From: Pseudomonas benzenivorans
GTDB taxonomy: Bacteria; Pseudomonadota; Gammaproteobacteria; Pseudomonadales; Pseudomonadaceae
Assembly (NCBI RefSeq): GCF_900100495.1
Contig: NZ_FNCT01000004.1
Span: 186,001 to 250,000 of the forward strand
Direction of reading: 5' to 3'
Length of the DNA: 64,000 nucleotides
A program made the position numbers and the translations under genes. Below, one piece after another: positions 8,943-18,764 of the stretch (its first letter is position 1; the number at the start of each line of letters is the position of its first letter). The notes below the pieces were generated by a model. That model did no database searches. It was not told where the DNA came from and saw only the letters and a list, made by a program, of their open reading frames with translations.

Positions 8943-9793
8943 TGCGCTGCTGGCTGCTGGCGGCGATCCTCTGGCTGCACGGCTGCAGCGAGCTGCTGTT
9001 CTACCCGGAAAAGGGCTTGCCGTTCACCCCGGCGCAGGTTCGCCTGGACTACCGCGACGAATACCTGCGGGCCGTCGATGGCACCCGCCTGCATGCCTGG
9101 TGGCTGCCGGCCAAGGCGGGCGTCGAGGTCAGGGGCACGGTGCTGCACCTGCATGGCAACGCCGGCAACCTGGCCAGCCATCTCGGCGGCAGTGGGTGGC
9201 TGCCGGCACAGGGCTACCAGGTGCTGATGCTGGACTACCGCGGTTACGGATGGTCCGAGGGCGCGCCGAGCCTGCCGGCGGTCTATCAGGATATCGAGGC
9301 GGGCTTTGCCTGGCTCGAGCAGGCGCCGCGGGTGCAGGGCAAGCCGTTGTTCGTCCTCGGCCAGAGCCTGGGTGGCGCCCTGGCCGCGCATTACCTGGCC
9401 GGGCACCCGCAGCAGCGCGCCAAGGTGGCCGCGCTGGTGCTCGATGGCGTACCGGCCAGTTACCGCGAGGTCGCCCGCTTTGCCCTGGGCAACGCCTGGC
9501 CGACCTGGCCGTTGCAGGTGCCGTTGAGCCGGCTGGTGCCGGATGGCGATAGCGCGATTCATGCCATGCCGCGGCTCGCCGGTTTGCCGCTGTTGATCTA
9601 CCAGAGCGTCGACGATCCGCTGGTGCCCCTTTCCAATGGCCAGCGCTTGTATCAAGCTGCGCGGCCGCCGCGGGTGTTCCAGCCGACCCGTGGCGGTCAT
9701 GTGCAAACCTTTGCCGACCCGACCTGGCGCCGGGTGATGCTGCTGTTCATGAGCGATCCGCGCGGTTACCGCGGGCCGGTGCCGTTTGGCTGA
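8942..9793 (+). CDS. Alpha/beta hydrolase, predicted lipoprotein
   Basis: 283 residues. A short signal ends in LHGC with Cys15, so it is probably lipid-anchored. The alpha/beta-hydrolase fold follows: an oxyanion strand (LHLHGNAGN) and the nucleophile elbow GQSLGG, with the active Ser in FVLGQSLGGALAAHYL. A likely acid Asp lies in YQSVDDPLVPL and the catalytic His in TRGGHVQTF. It resembles the YfhR/BAAT-like serine hydrolases; the substrate is unknown. ATG overlaps the preceding stop as TGATG. A second hydrolase of similar class is at 28123-28884. Confidence 0.85.
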   Translation: MRCWLLAAILWLHGCSELLFYPEKGLPFTPAQVRLDYRDEYLRAVDGTRLHAWWLPAKAGVEVRGTVLHLHGNAGNLASHLGGSGWLPAQGYQVLMLDYRGYGWSEGAPSLPAVYQDIEAGFAWLEQAPRVQGKPLFVLGQSLGGALAAHYLAGHPQQRAKVAALVLDGVPASYREVARFALGNAWPTWPLQVPLSRLVPDGDSAIHAMPRLAGLPLLIYQSVDDPLVPLSNGQRLYQAARPPRVFQPTRGGHVQTFADPTWRRVMLLFMSDPRGYRGPVPFG

Positions 9794-9817
9794 AGTTTCC
9801 GATCCTGAGAGCCCAGA

Positions 9818-10141
9818 ATGAGCGAACGTGACCCCATCCCCTTGATCCTCACCGGTATCGGCAGCATCTGCGCCACCGTGGCGGTACTCTGGTATTACGG
9901 TTACCTGCATATCGCCAAGCCCGAGGACGCGCTGCTGCTGTCCGATTTCACCATGCTCAAGACCGTCCCCGGCGAGGACTACAAAGTCTCGCTCAAGCCG
10001 GCCAACCAGGTGGCGCAGTGCGTCGACGGCGTGCTGGTGCTGTTCGACCTGGAGCAGAAGGGCCTCAGCGGCGTGCTGGTGGATAAGCGCAAGCAGGCCG
10101 TGCGCTGCGCAGGCGAGGAAACGCCTGCGGTAGTGCAATGA
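9818..10141 (+). CDS. Small single-pass membrane protein, unknown function
   Basis: 107 residues. One hydrophobic helix (IPLILTGIGSICATVAVLWY) lies near the N-terminus, followed by a soluble domain with two Cys residues (near 68 and 97) that could form a disulfide if periplasmic. It starts 24 bases after the hydrolase, on the same strand, and so probably ends that transcript. I do not recognise a family. Confidence 0.7.
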   Translation: MSERDPIPLILTGIGSICATVAVLWYYGYLHIAKPEDALLLSDFTMLKTVPGEDYKVSLKPANQVAQCVDGVLVLFDLEQKGLSGVLVDKRKQAVRCAGEETPAVVQ

Positions 10142-10289
10142 GAGCTTGTGAAAAAACTCCCACCAACTGCGGCCGCTTCCAGACGCCCGCGGCTGTGTTG
10201 CGCTACGTGAACGCCTGGAGACCGCCTCGCGACGGTGCTCGATTCTTTCGCAATCTCTGAGCGCTCCGGCTAGCCGTCGAGATGGCAGT

Positions 10290-10634
10290 CTAATGTTCGG
10301 CGCTGTTCTGTTGCTGCATCAGCTCATGCAGGTATTTGCGCGACAGGGCGAGAAAGCGCGGGGTCGGCCCGATGTCTTCATACAGCGGGTCGCCCTGTTC
10401 GTCGGTCGCCACCACCTGGGTGCCCTTGACATAGGGCAGGCTGGCTTCCAGTTCTTCCAGTGCCGCAGCAATCAACTCGCCGAGTAGTTCTTCCGTGTGG
10501 TGCTTGGGGTACATCTCGGTCAGTGCCGCCAGGCGCGCGGCGGCCTCCAGGTCGAGATGAATCTGGTAAGTGCCGCGGGTCAGGCGACCCTTGGCATTCT
10601 GTTCCCAATGGCGGACAAGCTCGCGAATCTTCAT
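10290..10634 (-). CDS. Conserved small helical protein, unknown function
   Basis: 114 residues, read right to left. The N-terminal part (RLTRGTYQIHLDLEAAARLA) looks like a strand followed by helices, in the manner of a ribbon-helix-helix DNA binder. The rest is helical and ends EH. I recall Pseudomonas orthologues near ppc annotated as 'pilin assembly' or 'type 1 pili tip' proteins, and nothing in the sequence supports that name. It is divergent from ppc across a 185-base gap. The 148 bases on its other side (10142-10289) hold no gene I can see. Confidence 0.7.
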   Translation of the reverse strand: MKIRELVRHWEQNAKGRLTRGTYQIHLDLEAAARLAALTEMYPKHHTEELLGELIAAALEELEASLPYVKGTQVVATDEQGDPLYEDIGPTPRFLALSRKYLHELMQQQNSAEH

Positions 10635-10819
10635 AACTACCTCGTCCTTCGCCTACTCGTGGTAGGCCGCTGTGCGATTCCGATCGGCCAAGCCCTTTTG
10701 GGTCTCGCCTTTCCTAAGCCTAGACCGCCCCGGCGGGCTCGCCGGCATGGCGTCGCGCCCTTGTAAGAAGTTGCCGTGCTGGGCACTCTTGGGCTTCATG
10801 CATCGACGGAGGATCGGCC

Positions 10820-13456
10820 ATGGCGGAAATCGACGCGCGCCTGCGCGAGGACGTGCATCGACTTGGCGAGCTGCTCGGCAAGACCATCAGCAACCAGCGC
10901 GGGACGGCCTTTCTCGACAAGATCGAACGCATTCGCAAGGGCGCCAAGGCGGCGCGACGTGGCTCGGCGGCGGGTGCCGAGCAGCTCAATGCGACCCTCG
11001 ACGGGCTGGTTGACGATGAGCTGCTGCCGGTGGCCCGGGCCTTCAACCAGTTCCTCAACCTGGCCAACATCGCCGAGCAATACCACCGCATCCGTCGCCG
11101 CGCTCCCGGCGAGCCGGAGCCTTTCGAGTCGCGTGTGCTGCCCGAACTGCTGCAGCGACTGCTGGCTAGCGGGCAGGGCGCCGATGCCCTGGCGCGCCAG
11201 CTCGGGCGCCTGGACATCGAACTGGTGCTCACCGCCCACCCGACCGAGGTGGCCCGGCGCACCCTGATCCAGAAGTACGATGCCATCGCCGCGCAGCTGG
11301 CGGCCCAGGACCACAGCGACCTGTCCGCCGCCGAGCGCGAACAGATCGGCTGCAACTCGCAGCGGCTGATCGCCGAGGCCTGGCACACCGAAGAGATTCG
11401 CCGCAGCCGGCCGAGTCCGGTGGACGAGGCCAAGTGGGGCTTTGCGGTGATCGAGCACTCGCTGTGGCAGGCCGTGCCGAATTTCCTGCGCAAGGCCGAC
11501 CAGGCCCTGCACGCGGCGACCGGGCTGCACTTGCCGTTGGAGGCGGCGCCGATCCGCTTCGCCTCCTGGATGGGCGGCGACCGCGACGGCAACCCCAACG
11601 TCACCGCCGCAGTGACCCGCGAAGTGTTGCTGCTGGCGCGCTGGATGGCGGCCGACCTGTACCTGCGCGATGTCGAGCAGCTGGCCGCCGGGCTGTCCAT
11701 GCAGCAGGCCAGCGCGGAACTCTGCGCATTGGTCGGCACCAGCGCCGAACCCTACCGCAGCCTGATGAAACAGCTGCGCGAACGCCTGCGCGCCACCCGC
11801 AGCTGGGTGCAGGAGGCCTTGCACGGCCAGCCGCTGGCGTCGGCGGCGGTGCTGCAGGACAACCGCGAACTGCTCGAGCCGTTGGAGCTGTGCTACCGCT
11901 CCCTGCACGCCTGCGGCATGGGCGTGATCGCCGATGGCCCGCTGCTCGACTGCCTGCGCCGGGCGGCGACCTTCGGCCTGTTCCTGGTGCGCCTGGACGT
12001 GCGCCAGGACGCCGGCCGGCATGCCGCGGCGCTCAACGAAATCACCGATTACCTGGGCCTCGGGCGCTACGCCGAGTGGGACGAAGAGGTGCGCCAGCAG
12101 TTCCTGCTCGGCGAACTGGACAACCGCCGGCCGCTGCTGCCGGCGCACTTCAAGCCCAGTGGCGAGACCGCCGAAGTCCTCGCCACCTGCCGCGAAGTGG
12201 CAGCCGCGCCGGCCGCCTCGCTGGGCTCCTACGTGATCTCCATGGCCGCTGCGCCCTCCGATGTGCTGGCCGTGCAACTGCTGTTGAAAGAGTCCGGGTT
12301 GCAGCGGCCGATGCGCGTGGTGCCGCTGTTCGAAACCCTCGCCGACCTGGACAACGCCGGCCCGGTGATCGACCGCCTGCTCGGTCTCAAGGGCTACCGC
12401 GCGCGCCTGCAGGGCCCGCAGGAGGTGATGATCGGCTACTCCGACTCGGCCAAGGACGCCGGCACCACCGCGGCCGCTTGGGCGCAGTACCGCGCCCAGG
12501 AGGCCCTGGTGCAGGTCTGCGCCGCGCATCAGATCGAGCTGTTGTTGTTCCACGGCCGCGGCGGCACCGTCGGTCGCGGCGGCGGCCCGGCCCATGCGGC
12601 GATCCTCTCGCAGCCGCCGGGCTCGGTGGCCGGGCGTTTCCGCACCACCGAGCAGGGCGAGATGATCCGCTTCAAGTTCGGCCTGCCGGACATCGCCGAG
12701 CAGAACCTCAACCTCTACCTGGCCGCGGTGCTGGAGGCCACCCTGCAGCCGCCGCCGGCACCGGAACCGGCCTGGCGCGAACTGATGGACCGCCTCGCCG
12801 CCGATGGCCTCGCCGCCTACCGTGGGGTGGTGCGCGAGCATCCGCAGTTCGTCGAGTACTTCCGCCAGGCCACCCCAGAGCAGGAACTCGGCCGGCTGCC
12901 GCTCGGCAGCCGCCCGGCCAAGCGCCGCGAGGGCGGGGTCGAGAGCCTGCGCGCGATCCCGTGGATCTTCGCCTGGACCCAGACCCGCCTGATGCTGCCG
13001 GCTTGGCTCGGCTGGGAGCAGGCCCTGGGCAATGCACTGGTACGCGGCGAAGGCGAACTGCTCGGGCAGATGCGCGAGCATTGGCCGTTCTTCCGCACCC
13101 GCATCGACATGCTGGAGATGGTCCTGGCCAAGGCCGACGCGGCCATTGCCCGGCTGTATGACGAGCGTCTGGTGGAACCGGCCCTGCGCCCGCTGGGCGA
13201 GCATTTACGCGACCTATTGTCGCAGGCGGTTGGCGCGGTGCTGGGCTTGACCGGGCAGTCGCGGCTGCTGGCGCACAGTCCCGAGACCCTGGAATTCATC
13301 AGCGTGCGCAACACCTATCTGGACCCCTTGCACCTGCTCCAGGCCGAGCTGCTGGCACGCGCGCGGCAACGTGAAAACCAGGCCGACAGCCCTCTGGAAC
13401 AGGCCTTGCTGGTCAGCGTTGCGGGGATCGCCGCGGGCTTGCGCAACACCGGTTAG
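10820..13456 (+). CDS. ppc: Phosphoenolpyruvate carboxylase
   Basis: Carboxylates PEP with bicarbonate to oxaloacetate, refilling the TCA cycle. The 878-residue length is normal. The conserved catalytic blocks are all present: [13 protein letters not shown] with the active His, [25 protein letters not shown], the mobile loop [16 protein letters not shown], and [17 protein letters not shown]. The C-terminus [11 protein letters not shown]...[10 protein letters not shown] also fits, ending in the usual ...NTG. ATG 10820 follows GGAGGATC. The gene stands alone before the adk promoter region. Confidence 0.98.
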   Translation: MAEIDARLREDVHRLGELLGKTISNQRGTAFLDKIERIRKGAKAARRGSAAGAEQLNATLDGLVDDELLPVARAFNQFLNLANIAEQYHRIRRRAPGEPEPFESRVLPELLQRLLASGQGADALARQLGRLDIELVLTAHPTEVARRTLIQKYDAIAAQLAAQDHSDLSAAEREQIGCNSQRLIAEAWHTEEIRRSRPSPVDEAKWGFAVIEHSLWQAVPNFLRKADQALHAATGLHLPLEAAPIRFASWMGGDRDGNPNVTAAVTREVLLLARWMAADLYLRDVEQLAAGLSMQQASAELCALVGTSAEPYRSLMKQLRERLRATRSWVQEALHGQPLASAAVLQDNRELLEPLELCYRSLHACGMGVIADGPLLDCLRRAATFGLFLVRLDVRQDAGRHAAALNEITDYLGLGRYAEWDEEVRQQFLLGELDNRRPLLPAHFKPSGETAEVLATCREVAAAPAASLGSYVISMAAAPSDVLAVQLLLKESGLQRPMRVVPLFETLADLDNAGPVIDRLLGLKGYRARLQGPQEVMIGYSDSAKDAGTTAAAWAQYRAQEALVQVCAAHQIELLLFHGRGGTVGRGGGPAHAAILSQPPGSVAGRFRTTEQGEMIRFKFGLPDIAEQNLNLYLAAVLEATLQPPPAPEPAWRELMDRLAADGLAAYRGVVREHPQFVEYFRQATPEQELGRLPLGSRPAKRREGGVESLRAIPWIFAWTQTRLMLPAWLGWEQALGNALVRGEGELLGQMREHWPFFRTRIDMLEMVLAKADAAIARLYDERLVEPALRPLGEHLRDLLSQAVGAVLGLTGQSRLLAHSPETLEFISVRNTYLDPLHLLQAELLARARQRENQADSPLEQALLVSVAGIAAGLRNTG

Positions 13457-14347
<891 letters not shown>

Positions 14348-14364
14348 GCCTCGATGCAGTCAGC

Positions 14365-14398
14365 CAACGGCCCGCTTTTGCGGGCCGTTGTCGTTTCT
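14365..14398 (+). terminator. Intrinsic terminator after adk
   Basis: Perfect 11-bp stem CAACGGCCCGC/GCGGGCCGTTG with a TTTT loop (14365-14390), then TCGTTTCT. The T-tail is imperfect but the stem is strong. Confidence 0.8.
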
Positions 14399-14543
14399 GC
14401 AGTTGGCGCGCTGGAGTTGCTGAGCGTCGTTCACAGAACAGTAACCTGGCTTGCCTAAGCTAGCATCGGTCTCTGGTCTATACCAGCGCGAGATGGTCGT
14501 AGATTTTAGGTCTTAACCCATGCTAAGGAAGAGAGCGCACTAA

Positions 14544-15329
14544 ATGACCGAGAAAACAGCAAAGAGTGCTATCTGGCTGGGCCTTGCGCTAGCGCTGGTG
14601 GGGAGCCCTGCGGCCTTCGCCGATGCCAAGGCGCAACCCAAGGCCGACTGCGCAGTCGCCGAGTTCGCCATGGGGCTGCGCTTTCAGCAGCAGTCGGCGG
14701 AAATCCAGGCCCTGCAGTTGCAAGCCTACAACATCGCTACGCAAAAGTTGGATGCGGCCGTGGCCACCGCGAAAGATCCGTCGAAGTTGGCCATAGTTAC
14801 CGACCTGGATGAAACCGTCATTGATAACAGCGCCCTGTTGGCACGGGACCTTGCCAACTGCCACGCCTATGACACCTGGGACACCTGGTTGCCCTGGGAA
14901 CGTGACGGGACTCCGCAGTTGATCCCTGGCGCCAAGCAGTTCCTGCAGCACGCCGACAGTCTGGGCGTGACCATTCGCTACATCTCGGACCGTGCCGACG
15001 AGCAGAAGCCATACACCCTGGCGACCCTGAACAAGCTCGGCCTGCCCCAGGTGTCGGCGGAAAGTGTGCTACTGCTGGGGCCGCCCAAGGTCGAGCGGCG
15101 CGCCATCGTCAGCGCCGATCATCAGATCGTGTTGTTGCTGGGCGATACGCTGCATGACTTCGATGCACGTTTCCGCAAGACGCCGCTGGCCGATCAGCGC
15201 GCCACCGTGGCCGCCGAAGGCGGCAAATGGGGCACCGAGTGGATCGTCTTCCCCAATGCGGGCTACGGCACCTGGTCCAAGGCGCCCTTGCAGGCCTGGG
15301 AAGCAAAGACCGTCATCGAGGCCTGGTAA
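14544..15329 (+). CDS. Secreted HAD acid phosphatase, class C / e(P4)-like 5'-nucleotidase
   Basis: 261 residues with a Sec signal ending near AFADA. The mature HAD domain has the motif I sequence IVTDLDETVIDNS; DLDET is residues 87-91, with Asp87 the nucleophile and Asp89 the acid/base. Motif II is in TIRYISDRADEQ and motif IV in LLLGDTLHDFDARF. The family dephosphorylates nucleotides and other esters in the periplasm; e(P4) of Haemophilus is the type member. That protein is a lipoprotein, but here I see no lipobox, so a soluble periplasmic form is likely. AAGGAAGAGAG precedes the ATG. A CTGGT-N4-ACCAG palindrome at 14473-14486 lies in its promoter region. Confidence 0.85.
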   Translation: MTEKTAKSAIWLGLALALVGSPAAFADAKAQPKADCAVAEFAMGLRFQQQSAEIQALQLQAYNIATQKLDAAVATAKDPSKLAIVTDLDETVIDNSALLARDLANCHAYDTWDTWLPWERDGTPQLIPGAKQFLQHADSLGVTIRYISDRADEQKPYTLATLNKLGLPQVSAESVLLLGPPKVERRAIVSADHQIVLLLGDTLHDFDARFRKTPLADQRATVAAEGGKWGTEWIVFPNAGYGTWSKAPLQAWEAKTVIEAW

Positions 15330-15348
15330 TCCGCTGTTTGCTGAGGCT

Positions 15349-15382
15349 GCGCCGGGCCGTTCTGGCCCGGCGCGTATTTGTT
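15349..15382 (+). terminator. Terminator-like hairpin after the acid phosphatase
   Basis: 10-bp stem GCGCCGGGCC/GGCCCGGCGC with loop GTTCT (15349-15373), then GTATTTGTT. It is 20 bases past the stop. Confidence 0.65.
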
Positions 15383-15420
15383 GCCCGGCGGACTCGTTCG
15401 CGTGGCAGGCGCGAGTTCTA

Positions 15421-15750
15421 GGGTCTGTTGCCATTTCATTCACGGCCGCGCCGGAGCCTGTTTTTGCGCGAGGCAAGGCACGAGACGCTCGTTTGTTCAG
15501 CACATCCATGTGCTTCACCCCTTCGGGGCTTGCGCGCAAAAACGCTCCTGGCGTTTTTGTGGTTGTTCCAAATGAGTGTCGAGAAACGCAGTATCGCGCA
15601 AAAACAGGCCCGGCCCTTAGGGTTGCGCGAGAAATGGCCCCCGCTGTTGTTGCAGGACTTGGCAAGGGAATAACCATTACCTGCGTCCTGCGCCTAACCG
15701 GGGGCCATTTCTCGCGGCAACGCGGCTCGCGATGAAACGGCAACAGACCC
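15421..15750. mobile_element. 330-bp non-autonomous element (MITE-like) with TA flanks
   Basis: The ends are inverted: GGGTCTGTTGCCATTTCA at 15421-15438 against TGAAACGGCAACAGACCC at 15733-15750, 17 of 18 matching. A TA dinucleotide flanks each side (15419-15420 and 15751-15752), as with a TA target duplication. Inside are two more inverted pairs. One is a perfect 16-mer, GCCTGTTTTTGCGCGA (15456-15471) with its complement at 15594-15609. The other is TTGCGCGAGAAATGGCCCCC (from 15623) with its complement at 15700-15720, allowing one extra base. No transposase-like product is encoded; the short open frames here match nothing I know. TA duplication suggests mobilisation by an IS630/Tc1-type transposase, by inference. 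I do not recognise the family. Confidence 0.7.
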
Positions 15751-15823
15751 TAATGATTACGCTGGAAAAAAAAGCCTCAAGCCGTTTTAATGCCCGCCCA
15801 TTCGCTTGCCTGACCGAATCTCG

Positions 15824-16504
15824 ATGACCACTCTGCTGGCCCTGGATACCGCCACCGAAGCCTGCTCCGTCGCCCTGCTGCACGACGGTCGGGTGCTCAG
15901 TCACTACGAAGTGATTCCGCGCCTGCATGCCCAGCGGCTGCTGCCGATGATCAAGGAACTGCTCGACCAGGCCGGCGTGCCATTGGCGGCGCTGGATGCG
16001 ATCGCCTTCGGCCGTGGCCCCGGCGCCTTCACCGGGGTGCGCATCGCCATCGGCGTGGTCCAGGGCCTGGCCTTCGCCCTGGACCGCCCGGTGCTGCCGG
16101 TGTCCAACCTCGCCGCGTTGGCCCAGCGCGCCCAGCGCGAGCATGGTGCGCAGCAGGTGGCCGCGGCCATCGACGCGCGCATGGACGAGGTCTACTGGGG
16201 CTGCTATCGCGCCGAGCAGGGCGAGATGCGTCTGACCGGTATCGAGGCGGTGCTGCCGCCGGAGCGCGCCAGCCTGCCGCGCGATGCCGCGGGCGACTGG
16301 TTCGGCGCCGGCACCGGCTGGGGCACCTATGCCGCGCGCATCCCGGTTGCGGTGAGCGGGCAGGATGGCGCGATGCTGCCGCACGCCGAGGACCTGCTCA
16401 GCCTGGCACGCTTCGCCTGGGCCCGCGGCGAGGCCGTGGTCGCCGATCAGGCCCAGCCGGTGTACCTGCGCGACCAGGTCGCCACGCCTAAAGCGGCACA
16501 GTAA
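15824..16504 (+). CDS. tsaB: tRNA threonylcarbamoyladenosine biosynthesis protein TsaB
   Basis: A 226-residue ASKHA-fold protein that pairs with TsaD and TsaE to put threonylcarbamoyl on A37 of ANN-decoding tRNAs. The diagnostic start TTLLALDTATEACSVALLHD, the FGRGPGAFTGVRIAIGVVQG block and IDARMDEVYWGCYR are all present. ATG 15824 was chosen; a TTG six codons upstream would only add MPDRIS. It comes 73 bases after the MITE-like element, which therefore sits in its promoter region. adk-tsaB adjacency is usual in Pseudomonas. TcdA at 39652 acts later on the same modification. Confidence 0.95.
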   Translation: MTTLLALDTATEACSVALLHDGRVLSHYEVIPRLHAQRLLPMIKELLDQAGVPLAALDAIAFGRGPGAFTGVRIAIGVVQGLAFALDRPVLPVSNLAALAQRAQREHGAQQVAAAIDARMDEVYWGCYRAEQGEMRLTGIEAVLPPERASLPRDAAGDWFGAGTGWGTYAARIPVAVSGQDGAMLPHAEDLLSLARFAWARGEAVVADQAQPVYLRDQVATPKAAQ

Positions 16505-16654
16505 ATCCAAGCCGCAGGATTAGGCAGGGCTGCTGACGAGGCGCTTCTGCCGCGTACAGGGCACGCGGCTCGGCACTCGATTGCCAAGCCGCGCCGGCAG
16601 CGTTAAATTGCTATGACTTCCATCCAGTTGGCTAACCAGGCCAGGCAGTAACTG

Positions 16655-16996
16655 ATGCGTATCGACGGCTCCTTACCTTCCTACTCGCCGGATCGCGGCC
16701 CTCGCTCGGGGACGGCGGTCACGCCTTATCGAGAGGCCCAGCGCGAGATCGAGGTGCGTCGAGAGCAGCCGACTGCGCCGGCCAGCAGCCAGGGTTTCGA
16801 GCAGACTCCGCAGGCACGCCGGGTGCAGGCCGCCAGTGCCGGCACCGACAGCCTGCCGGCCCGGCAGCGGGACCTGGGCAGCCAGCCGGCGCTGAGCAAT
16901 CGCGCCGCCCAGGCCATCGCCAGCTACAGCAGTACCGCCAGCTTCGCCACCGAGTCCGACGCGCAGCAAGTGCTGGGTCTCGATCTCTACGCCTAG
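16655..16996 (+). CDS. Small hypothetical protein, disordered N-terminus
   Basis: 113 residues, rich in Ser, Gln, Arg and Pro, with no signal peptide or membrane helix. The first 80 residues look disordered. The C-terminus (ALSNRAAQAIASYSSTASFA) is probably a short helix. Its TAG overlaps the GTG start of the DUF72 gene by one base, which supports it being real and co-translated. I recognise no family. Confidence 0.65.
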   Translation: MRIDGSLPSYSPDRGPRSGTAVTPYREAQREIEVRREQPTAPASSQGFEQTPQARRVQAASAGTDSLPARQRDLGSQPALSNRAAQAIASYSSTASFATESDAQQVLGLDLYA

Positions 16997-17856
16997 TGCT
17001 GCCGTACTTTCTCGGCTGCCCCTCGTGGAGTGAGCCGGCCTGGCGCGGCTCCCTCTACCCGGGAAATGCACGCGCCGCGGATTTTCTGCCGCTCTACGGC
17101 CAGCAATTCAACGCGGTCGAGGGCAACACCACCTTCTATGCGCGGCCCTCGGCCGACACCGTGCAGCGCTGGGCCGCGCTGATGCCGGCGGGTTTTCGCT
17201 TCTGCGCCAAACTGCCGCGCGATATCAGCCATGCCGGCGATCTGCGCGAGCAACTCGTCGCGGCCGACGACTTTCGCCGCTTGCTGGCGCCCCTCGGCGC
17301 ACGAGTCGCGCCATTCTGGTTGCAGCTACCGGCGAGCTTCGGCCCGCAACGTCTGGCCGAACTGAGCGTCTTCATCGAGCACTGGGCGGGGCCCGCGCTG
17401 GCGGTCGAGCTGCGCCATCCGGCGTTCTTCGCCAAGGGCGAGGAGGAGCGGGCGCTCAATCGCCTGCTGCTGGACCGCGCCGTGGAGCGCATCTGCCTGG
17501 ATGCGCGGGCGCTGTTCAGTTGCCTGGCGCAGGAGCCGGCGGTGTTGCATGCGCAGGCGAAAAAGCCGCGCCTGCCGGTGCGCCCGACCGCATTCAGCCA
17601 GGCGCCGCAGCTGCGCTTCATCGGCCATCCCGAGCTCGCCGCCAACGACCGCTTCATGGCGCCCTGGCTGGACAAGGTGGCCGGCTGGATCGAGGACGGG
17701 CGCACGCCATACGTCTTCCTGCACACCGCGGACAACCGTCTGGCGCCGCAACTGGCGCGGCGCTTCCACGCCCAACTGATGGCGCGCCTGCCGGGCTTGC
17801 CGGCGTTGCCCGAGTGGGTCGTCGAACCCGCGGCCGAGCAACTGGGCCTGCTCTGA
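16996..17856 (+). CDS. DUF72 (YecE-like) family protein
   Basis: 286 residues of the DUF72 TIM-barrel family. Typical blocks are FLGCPSWSEPAWRGSLYPG, FNAVEGNTTFYARPSADTV, FRFCAKLPRDISH, AVELRHPAFF and YVFLHTADNRLAPQLARRF near the end. The function is not established. The start is GTG 16996, overlapping the preceding stop as TAGTG. The rest of the neighbourhood (PEP mutase-like enzyme, extensin-like protein, rsmJ) is co-directional. Confidence 0.87.
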   Translation: MLPYFLGCPSWSEPAWRGSLYPGNARAADFLPLYGQQFNAVEGNTTFYARPSADTVQRWAALMPAGFRFCAKLPRDISHAGDLREQLVAADDFRRLLAPLGARVAPFWLQLPASFGPQRLAELSVFIEHWAGPALAVELRHPAFFAKGEEERALNRLLLDRAVERICLDARALFSCLAQEPAVLHAQAKKPRLPVRPTAFSQAPQLRFIGHPELAANDRFMAPWLDKVAGWIEDGRTPYVFLHTADNRLAPQLARRFHAQLMARLPGLPALPEWVVEPAAEQLGLL

Positions 17857-17924
17857 GGCTGTCGCTGCGCGGGGAATCCGGGCTAAGGTGCACACAGGTC
17901 GACATCGAAAAAGGAGCGATCGAT

Positions 17925-18755
17925 ATGCCTACTCAAACGGAACGTGGCGAGGCGTTTCGCGCCTTGCACCAGCGCGATGGGTTGTTCGTGCTACCCAATC
18001 CCTGGGATGCGGGCTCGGCGAAGATGCTCGCGGCCCTCGGCTTCGAGGCGCTGGCCACCACCAGTGCCGGCCTGGCCTTCTCCCTGGGCCGGCGCGATGC
18101 GGAAGGCGCGGTCAGTCGCGAAGAGGCCCTGGCCAATGCCCGCGCGATCGTCGAGGCGACGCCGCTGCCGGTGGCCGCTGATCTGGAGAATGGCTATGGC
18201 GCTGAGCCGCAGCACTGCGCGGAAACCATCGCCCTGGCGGCGCAGGTCGGCCTGGTCGGCGGTTCCATCGAGGACGCCACGGGTGATGCGCAGGCGCCGA
18301 TCTACCCGTTCGAGCTGGCGGTCGAGCGCATCCGCGCCGCCGTGGCGGCGGCCCGTAGTTTGCCGTTCGCCTTCACCCTGGCGGCGCGGGCGGAGAATTT
18401 CCTGCACGGCCGGCCCGACCTGGACGACACCCTCCGGCGCCTGGTGGCTTACGCCGAGGCGGGCGCCGATGTGCTCTATGCGCCGGGCCTGAGCACCCGC
18501 GAAGAAATTCGCGCGGTGGTCAGCGCCGTGGCGCCGCACCCGGTCAACATACTGGTCGGCTCGCCGAGCCTGGGCTTGTCGCTGGTTGAACTGGCCGAGC
18601 TCGGCGTGAAGCGCGTCAGCCTCGGCTCCAACCTGGCGCGGGTCGCCTACGGTGCGTTCTTCCAGGCGGCCGAGGAACTGGCCTGCCACGGCAGTCTGGC
18701 GGCAATCGGCAGGGCCATGCCGTTCGCGCGAATCAACGATCTGTTCAAGTCTTGA
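17925..18755 (+). CDS. Isocitrate lyase / PEP mutase family enzyme
   Basis: A 276-residue TIM-barrel enzyme of the PEP mutase/methylisocitrate lyase superfamily, which makes or breaks C-C or P-C bonds next to a carboxylate using magnesium. Visible blocks are LPNPWDAGSAKMLAALGFEA, ATTSAGLAFSLG, PVAADLENGYG with metal-binding Asp, GGSIEDATGD and FTLAARAENFL. The usual lyase KKCGH catalytic loop is absent, so it is unlikely to be a true (methyl)isocitrate lyase. An oxaloacetase-like or PEP phosphonomutase-like role is possible. The ribosome site AAAAGGAG precedes ATG 17925. Confidence 0.85.
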   Translation: MPTQTERGEAFRALHQRDGLFVLPNPWDAGSAKMLAALGFEALATTSAGLAFSLGRRDAEGAVSREEALANARAIVEATPLPVAADLENGYGAEPQHCAETIALAAQVGLVGGSIEDATGDAQAPIYPFELAVERIRAAVAAARSLPFAFTLAARAENFLHGRPDLDDTLRRLVAYAEAGADVLYAPGLSTREEIRAVVSAVAPHPVNILVGSPSLGLSLVELAELGVKRVSLGSNLARVAYGAFFQAAEELACHGSLAAIGRAMPFARINDLFKS

Positions 18756-18764
18756 GGGCTGGGG

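Noticed and set aside
10796..13204. An 802-codon open frame opposite ppc
   Set aside because: Antisense to ppc, low-complexity Gln/Gly/Ala/Leu protein, no start signal.
15428..15673. A possible small gene inside the 330-bp element
   Set aside because: The sequence is explained by nested inverted repeats; the predicted 81 residues match nothing and no good ribosome site is seen.
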